Shown here one piece after another: positions 59,278 to 64,000 of a DNA stretch of 64,000 nt. Under the pieces are notes generated by a model. It saw only the letters and a list, made by a program, of their open reading frames with translations, searched no databases and had not been told where the DNA came from. The position numbers and the translations under genes are program-made. Source of the stretch: Dyadobacter sp. (lineage in GTDB: Bacteria; Bacteroidota; Bacteroidia; Cytophagales; Spirosomataceae); NCBI RefSeq assembly GCF_017744695.1, contig NZ_JAGIAS010000001.1, positions 248,001-312,000 of the forward strand, in the 5' to 3' direction. How positions within the stretch are numbered: the first letter of the stretch is position 1; each line of letters starts with the position of its first letter.

Positions 59278-62200
59278 ATGACGCGTAAAAGCATTCCGTG
59301 CGGGCTTCTTTTTCTCGCGCTTTTCTGCACAGCCGGGAGTACCTTTGCCCAGCGGAAAGATAAAACCCAATCGACGCGGACGGGTGTGTACACGCCCGAG
59401 GAAGAATTGGCGGGGTTCAAAGTCGCGCCCGGTTTTGTAATAGAACTGGTGGCCAGCGAGCGCGACAGCATTGTCAACCCCGTCGACCTTACATTCGACG
59501 ACGCAGGCAGGCTCTGGACGCAGACGGCCCGGATGTACCCGCTCGACCCTATCGCCGATATTCAATGGAACGACCTGTTGCGGCTGATGGACGATCAGAA
59601 CGCCCAAAAGACCCATCCGAATTTCAAACGCATCCTGGATCTGTACCAGGGAAAAACGAAGGGCACGGACAAGATCGTCGTAATATCCAATCTGTACGGC
59701 AAAACGCCTGCCCGGACGTCGATCTGGGCAGAAGGGCTTACTATCCCGATGAGCATTTTACCTTACAAAAACGGTGTCTACGTCGCCCAGGGCTCGGAAA
59801 TGTTCTTCCTCGACGACACCAACAAGGACGGAAAGGCGGATAACCGCCTGCCGCTTTTGACCGGTTTCGGCTTCACGGACACACATACGATGGCGCACAC
59901 GCTCGTGCGGGCGCCGGGCGACTGGATCCATTTCAGTCACGGTGGGCTGAACAAGGGCGAGGTTACTTCGTTGACCGGCAATGGCAAAGCCAAGATCGAT
60001 TTCAGCAAGATCGGCCGGTTCTCCCTCGATGGTAAAAAGCTGGAAGTAGTCAGTTCCGGTTTGAACAACATCTGGGGTTTCCAGCTCCGGCATAATGGGC
60101 AATGGTATGGTTCGGAGGCCAACGACCTTGGGTATTCGGTCGTGCAATTGGAGCCCGGCGTCGGTTTCCCCGGCATCGGTAACGACAGGATCCGGCCCTA
60201 CCAGCCATTCATGCCGCCATTGCATACGTTCAGGGTCGGCGGTACGGGCATTTCCGGGACTGCTTTTGCCGACGATACCAAGGGCTCATTCCCCGATGAA
60301 TATAAAGATGTCGCATTCCTGGCCAACCCCATTACTAGCTCGATCAATGCGGTGAAAATGGTGCGCAACGAGGATGGCACCGTCACGTCAAGCCACCTGC
60401 CCGACCTGCTTACCTCGGAAGACGACTGGTTCCGCCCCGTCAACATGGAATTCGGGCCGGACGGTTGCCTTTACATCGCCGACTGGTACAACAAAATCGT
60501 GTCGCATAACGAGCTGCCCACTACCCATCCCGATCGCGACAAAACCCATGGCCGCATTTGGCGCATCCGCCACGTGAGCCAGCAACCCAGGCAGGTAGCC
60601 AATTTTTATGAGGTTAAAACCGAAGATTTACCCGGGTACCTGACATCACCTTCGCTCTGGGAAAAACGGGCAGCATGGCACCAGATTACCGACCGCCCGG
60701 CCGCTGAGACTTCCAAACTCGCGTCACAACTGATCGATATCGCCTCGAAAGAATCCAACGATCCCGTTTCGCGCATTCATGCCTTGTGGTCGCTGGAAGG
60801 AATCCGGCATTATGACGCGGCATTGCTAAACACATTGTTGAAAGCGAATTCGTCGGACATCCGCAGGGAGGCCATTCGTTCGCTCAATAGTTTTGGGTTA
60901 AAATCATCGGAGATTGCCGACGCCGTTGCCGCATTGATTGAAGACCCTAATCCGGCGGTACGCTCGCAGGTGATCCGGACATTGGATGAAGCGGATGCTG
61001 CCGATCCGAAATCGATCGCAATCCTCGTGAAAGCAGCCAAACCCGAGCTTCCCGGAAACCAGATGGGCGGCAGCTATGAACGCCGTTTTGAACGCTACCT
61101 GGTTAGAAAAGCATTGGAAAAATCGCCGGAAGCATTGCGCCAATTCATCGGCTCTCCTGCGGCGCAGGAAGTTCCGGCCACGCATATGCTCTGGGCCGTG
61201 CAGGCATTACCTGCCGCGCAAAGGGATAAGGCCTTCCTTCAATTCTGGCCCAAGGCGCATTTGACGGCCCTGGATGAATCGACTTTCGTGAGTATGGCGG
61301 CGATGCTGTCCAATAAGGACATATACCAGGCCATGAAGCAAATGCTGGACGAGCCTTCCCAAGCCAAAACGTATCTGGGTTTTGCGGTACAAAACCAATC
61401 GCAGGTACAATCGGCGGCGATGTCCGAATTGCTGGCTGCCCCCGTGAATACCCTGCTGCAAAGCGCTGCTCCTGCTGAACGCGATCTTGCCTTGGATGTA
61501 GCCGGCCGCTACCGGATCGCGAATGCGCGCGACGCCGCCGCCAGGCTGGTCACCGATGATGCTACCGACGCCACTTTGAAACTGGCTATCAAAGTCCTGG
61601 AAACAGATGCCGCCCAAAGCGAGCCATTGTTTTTGAAAATGGTTAGTAACAAAAATTTCGGTTTCGACATACGGGCAGCGGCCCTGGGAAGCCTGGCGAA
61701 AGCCAATCCCGCCAAAGCCCGGCAAGCCGCGGCACAATGGCTACCAGCTCTGAACGACTCCGAGAAGAAAGACCTGGCAACGGTGCTCTCATCGTCCCCG
61801 CAAGGCGCCGGACTCTTGTTGGCATTGCACGAGAAAAAGCAGCTGCCGCTCTCCGCATTCGATTTGCCGGCTGCCGAGCGCATTGCCGGTGCCACCAAAA
61901 ATGACGCCCGCAGTACGGCGATTATGAATGGTGTGAAGCAACGCGAGGAAACCAGGCGGAAGGAATTTAAGGGTAAGCTGACCAAATACATTGCCATTGC
62001 CGAAAAACACGGAGGAAATCCCGAAACGGGGAAAGTGCTCTTCCAGACGTGCCTGTTATGCCACCAGGTGGGCAACCAGGGCCAGACCATCGCCCCCGCG
62101 CTCGACGGATCGGCCAAACGGGAGAATGAAGCATTGCTCACCGCGATCCTGAATCCTGACGCCGCCGTAGAATCCGGCTATGCGGTTTACCGCGTGACCA

Positions 62201-62418
62201 AAAAAGACGGCACCCAGCTCGAAGGGTACCTGGTCAACAAGGACAACCAGGGCACGACGCTCGCATTCATGGGCGGCAGCAAAAGCTTTATCGAAGCAGG
62301 GGCTATCAAAAGCCAGGGCTTCCTCGGCGGGCGGTCGTTTATGGTCAAAGGCCTGATCGACAATTACAGCGATGAACAGGTGGCCGACCTGCTGTCTTAT
62401 ATCAGGACATTAAAGTAG
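59278..62418 (+). CDS. PVC-type membrane-bound dehydrogenase-like haem protein with HEAT repeats
   Basis: A 1046-residue exported protein. Signal peptide (CGLLFLALFCTAGSTFAQ), then a beta-propeller region (about 45-430; NPVDLTFDDAGRLWTQTARMYP, MEFGPDGCLYIADWYNKIVSHNE) of the PVC membrane-bound dehydrogenase family. HEAT-like repeats cover about 440-880 (many Ala/Leu/Lys helical repeats). The C-terminal cytochrome c-like domain contains one haem motif CLLCHQ (Cys925, Cys928, His929). Probably an oxidoreductase transferring electrons from a sugar or alcohol to the chain; in this operon a link to 3-keto-sugar formation is suggestive. Follows DUF1080 after 43 bp. Confidence 0.85.
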   Translation: MTRKSIPCGLLFLALFCTAGSTFAQRKDKTQSTRTGVYTPEEELAGFKVAPGFVIELVASERDSIVNPVDLTFDDAGRLWTQTARMYPLDPIADIQWNDLLRLMDDQNAQKTHPNFKRILDLYQGKTKGTDKIVVISNLYGKTPARTSIWAEGLTIPMSILPYKNGVYVAQGSEMFFLDDTNKDGKADNRLPLLTGFGFTDTHTMAHTLVRAPGDWIHFSHGGLNKGEVTSLTGNGKAKIDFSKIGRFSLDGKKLEVVSSGLNNIWGFQLRHNGQWYGSEANDLGYSVVQLEPGVGFPGIGNDRIRPYQPFMPPLHTFRVGGTGISGTAFADDTKGSFPDEYKDVAFLANPITSSINAVKMVRNEDGTVTSSHLPDLLTSEDDWFRPVNMEFGPDGCLYIADWYNKIVSHNELPTTHPDRDKTHGRIWRIRHVSQQPRQVANFYEVKTEDLPGYLTSPSLWEKRAAWHQITDRPAAETSKLASQLIDIASKESNDPVSRIHALWSLEGIRHYDAALLNTLLKANSSDIRREAIRSLNSFGLKSSEIADAVAALIEDPNPAVRSQVIRTLDEADAADPKSIAILVKAAKPELPGNQMGGSYERRFERYLVRKALEKSPEALRQFIGSPAAQEVPATHMLWAVQALPAAQRDKAFLQFWPKAHLTALDESTFVSMAAMLSNKDIYQAMKQMLDEPSQAKTYLGFAVQNQSQVQSAAMSELLAAPVNTLLQSAAPAERDLALDVAGRYRIANARDAAARLVTDDATDATLKLAIKVLETDAAQSEPLFLKMVSNKNFGFDIRAAALGSLAKANPAKARQAAAQWLPALNDSEKKDLATVLSSSPQGAGLLLALHEKKQLPLSAFDLPAAERIAGATKNDARSTAIMNGVKQREETRRKEFKGKLTKYIAIAEKHGGNPETGKVLFQTCLLCHQVGNQGQTIAPALDGSAKRENEALLTAILNPDAAVESGYAVYRVTKKDGTQLEGYLVNKDNQGTTLAFMGGSKSFIEAGAIKSQGFLGGRSFMVKGLIDNYSDEQVADLLSYIRTLK

Positions 62419-62456
62419 TAACCTCAACAGGGTCCATTTAAATCATCATTGAGCAT

Positions 62457-62753
62457 ATGGTCAGACATTTTGGTGTATTTCAATTCAAACCGGCCGTGAC
62501 CGAGGAGCAGATTGCCTTTTGCTTCAAAACCATGAAAGAAATGGTGGGGCAAATACCCGGGCTGCTCGATATGGAATACGGCCCATATAATAGTACCGAG
62601 GGATTGAACGAAGGTTTCACACATGGTTTTGTGATGACGTTCGACACCCTGGCCTCCCGCGACGCGTACCTGCCCCATCCCGTGCACGAGCGCGCCAAGG
62701 AAGTGGTGGTGCCGAAACTGGAACGGGTGGTTGTTTTTGATATCGATGTTTAA
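62457..62753 (+). CDS. Dabb (stress-responsive A/B barrel) family protein
   Basis: A 98-residue protein starting with MVRHFGVFQFKP, a typical Dabb opening, and ending VPKLERVVVFDIDV. Sequence pattern TEEQIAFCFKTMKEMVGQIPG and the GFVMTFDTLASRDAYLPHPVHE motif place it in this dimeric ferredoxin-like family. Members occur in catabolic operons and some act as small cyclase/decarboxylase-like enzymes; role here unknown. It sits 38 bp after the haem protein and 12 bp before the Tm-1-like gene. Confidence 0.88.
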   Translation: MVRHFGVFQFKPAVTEEQIAFCFKTMKEMVGQIPGLLDMEYGPYNSTEGLNEGFTHGFVMTFDTLASRDAYLPHPVHERAKEVVVPKLERVVVFDIDV

Positions 62754-62765
62754 TTATAATTGCAT

Positions 62766-64000
62766 ATGGCATTTTCCGATAAAAGTATTTTGGTCCTCGG
62801 GTGTTTCGACACCAAGGGCGACGTGTTCGCGTATCTGCGCAAATGCATCCTTGCCCGTGGCGAAAGCGTGCTCACGATCAACACAGGTATTTTCGGCAGT
62901 ACGGACTCCTTCCCGGTCGATTTTGAATCCGACCAGGTGGCGGCGGAAGCAGGCGGCGATATCGCCGAGCTGCGCCAGCACCGCGACCGCGGCAGGGCGA
63001 TCGACGTCATGGGCAAAGGCGCATCGCGGCTGGTAGGACGGCTCTATGCCGAAGGGAAGATCAAAGCCGTGATCGGCACTGGCGGCGGCGGCGGTACTTA
63101 TATTGCGCTTTCCGCCATGCAGCAAATCCCGTTCGGCGTCCCCAAATTATGCCTCACCACATTGGCTACCAAAGACCTGTCGCGGCAGATCGGCGACAAG
63201 GATATCATGCTCATCCCGTCGGTGGTGGACGTGGCCGGTACCAACCACATTCTCAAACTGCTGGTGGAACAAGCGGCCGCGGCGATCTGTGCAATGGCCA
63301 ACATAGAACCGGTATCCGAAGATGCTTCGCGCTGCATTGCCATCAGCATGTTTGGCAACACCACGGCCTGCGTGGATAAATGCACGGAGCTGCTCCAAAA
63401 GGAAGGGTACGAAGTGCTTGCATTTCACGCGACGGGTGTAGGCGGCAAAACCATGGAATCGCTCATCCGTGAGGGCGTTTTCGACGCAGTGCTGGATATT
63501 ACCACCACCGAGCTCGCCGACGATCTTTGCGGGGGCATATGCAATGCCGGCCCGGAACGACTGACTGCGGCGGCCGACATGGGTATTCCGCAAGTGGTGG
63601 TGCCGGGTTGCATGGATATGGTCAATTTCGCGCACCTGGATACCGTACCTGCGCCTTATGCACACCGGCACCTGTACAGCTGGGCGCCGGACGTGACGCT
63701 CATGCGTACGGACGCACATGAGAACGCTATCCTGGGCGAGCGGCTCGCGCGCAAGGTCGGACGCTCACCCGTACCTGCGTCGATCGTCCTGCCGCTGAAA
63801 GGCGTATCGCAAGTCGATTCGGAAGGCGGCATTTTTTACGATCCGGCGGCGGACAAAGCGCTGTTCAATGCAATCCGGGAACATACTCCTGACAATGTGG
63901 AGGTTACCGAAGCCGACATGCATATCAACGACCCGGCATTTGCCCATTTGCTGGTGGCGACGCTGCTGGGTGTCGTGCAAAAAGCAGGTCAGGCGGCGGC
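62766..64000 (+). CDS. Tm-1-like ATP-binding (UPF0261) protein, 3' end cut by window edge
   Basis: Starts at ATG 62766 and stays open to the window edge: 411 codons, close to the usual length of about 400-410, so only a few C-terminal residues are missing. Opening MAFSDKSILVLGCFDTKGD, then GKGASRLVGRLYAEGKI, GTGGGGGTYIA and KDIMLIPSVVDVAGTNHI are the Tm-1/UPF0261 signatures; a second domain follows with GVGGKTMESLIREGVFDAVLDITTTELAD and VPGCMDMVNF. Family members bind ATP and commonly pair with a TIM-barrel PEP-hydrolase-like gene, which would lie just outside. Last visible gene of the SusCD operon. Confidence 0.88.
   Translation, partial: MAFSDKSILVLGCFDTKGDVFAYLRKCILARGESVLTINTGIFGSTDSFPVDFESDQVAAEAGGDIAELRQHRDRGRAIDVMGKGASRLVGRLYAEGKIKAVIGTGGGGGTYIALSAMQQIPFGVPKLCLTTLATKDLSRQIGDKDIMLIPSVVDVAGTNHILKLLVEQAAAAICAMANIEPVSEDASRCIAISMFGNTTACVDKCTELLQKEGYEVLAFHATGVGGKTMESLIREGVFDAVLDITTTELADDLCGGICNAGPERLTAAADMGIPQVVVPGCMDMVNFAHLDTVPAPYAHRHLYSWAPDVTLMRTDAHENAILGERLARKVGRSPVPASIVLPLKGVSQVDSEGGIFYDPAADKALFNAIREHTPDNVEVTEADMHINDPAFAHLLVATLLGVVQKAGQAA

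Noticed and set aside
1-64000. CRISPR array, tRNA or rRNA genes, insertion sequence
   Set aside because: No regularly spaced direct repeats, clover-leaf type sequence, transposase or terminal inverted repeat pair was seen; the inverted repeats found are short, single sites.

Overview
The window looks like a chromosomal segment of a Bacteroidota bacterium, most likely of the order Cytophagales and close to Dyadobacter or Spirosoma. This is inferred from three SusC/SusD pairs, ECF sigma/FecR regulators, two secreted proteins with type IX secretion C-terminal signals, a planctomycete-like DUF1501/PSD1 pair, mid-range GC content and the lack of strong Shine-Dalgarno sites. No rRNA, tRNA, CRISPR array, insertion sequence or prophage was seen.

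Region 1 (1-8752, minus strand) is a nutrient-uptake operon: ECF sigma factor, FecR anti-sigma, SusC with an N-terminal STN signalling domain, SusD, a tandem DUF1735 lipoprotein and a DUF1080 (3-keto-sugar hydrolase/lyase type) protein cut by the left edge. Region 2 (9039-19792) holds an unrecognised outer-membrane-like protein, a metallo-beta-lactamase-fold hydrolase, a T9SS-secreted protein, a polytopic membrane protein, a small lipoprotein and the DUF1501/PSD1 cytochrome pair.

Region 3 (19919-24302) is the most interesting. A sigma factor sits next to a protein that combines one transmembrane helix with a barrel-like C-terminus. Divergent from them is a compact three-gene operon: a 51-residue precursor peptide ending in Cys-Pro-Ala-Cys-Gly-Met-Gly (22474-22629), a DUF692/MNIO multinuclear iron oxidase with an extra C-terminal segment, and a VOC-family protein, closed by a perfect 14-bp hairpin. 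It resembles the chryseobasin-type MNIO RiPP systems of Bacteroidota.

Region 4 (24337-36164) has a second SusC/SusD pair without its own sigma/FecR, a histidine kinase, a FtsX-type ABC permease, an ArsR regulator with a palindrome just before its start, PhnA, an AraC/GyrI-like regulator and a small membrane protein. Region 5 (36261-38330) is AT-rich, with a 42-codon ORF and a T9SS-secreted protein. Region 6 (38393-51327) is a mixed accessory stretch: type B carboxylesterase divergent from a NrtR-like Nudix regulator; a copper chaperone and CPH-type copper ATPase; a DUF2147 protein preceded by an FNR-type box; DUF6766; two related AraC regulators; a Kazal-domain lipoprotein; a two-subunit molybdenum hydroxylase; and Ada.

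Region 7 (51567-64000, plus strand) is a second sigma/FecR/SusC/SusD operon that continues into DUF1080, a large haem-binding dehydrogenase-like protein, a Dabb protein and a Tm-1-like (UPF0261) protein cut by the right edge. Both ends of the window thus couple TonB-dependent uptake to DUF1080 proteins, which suggests oxidised (3-keto) sugar or glycoside use rather than classical polysaccharide breakdown, since no glycoside hydrolase is seen.
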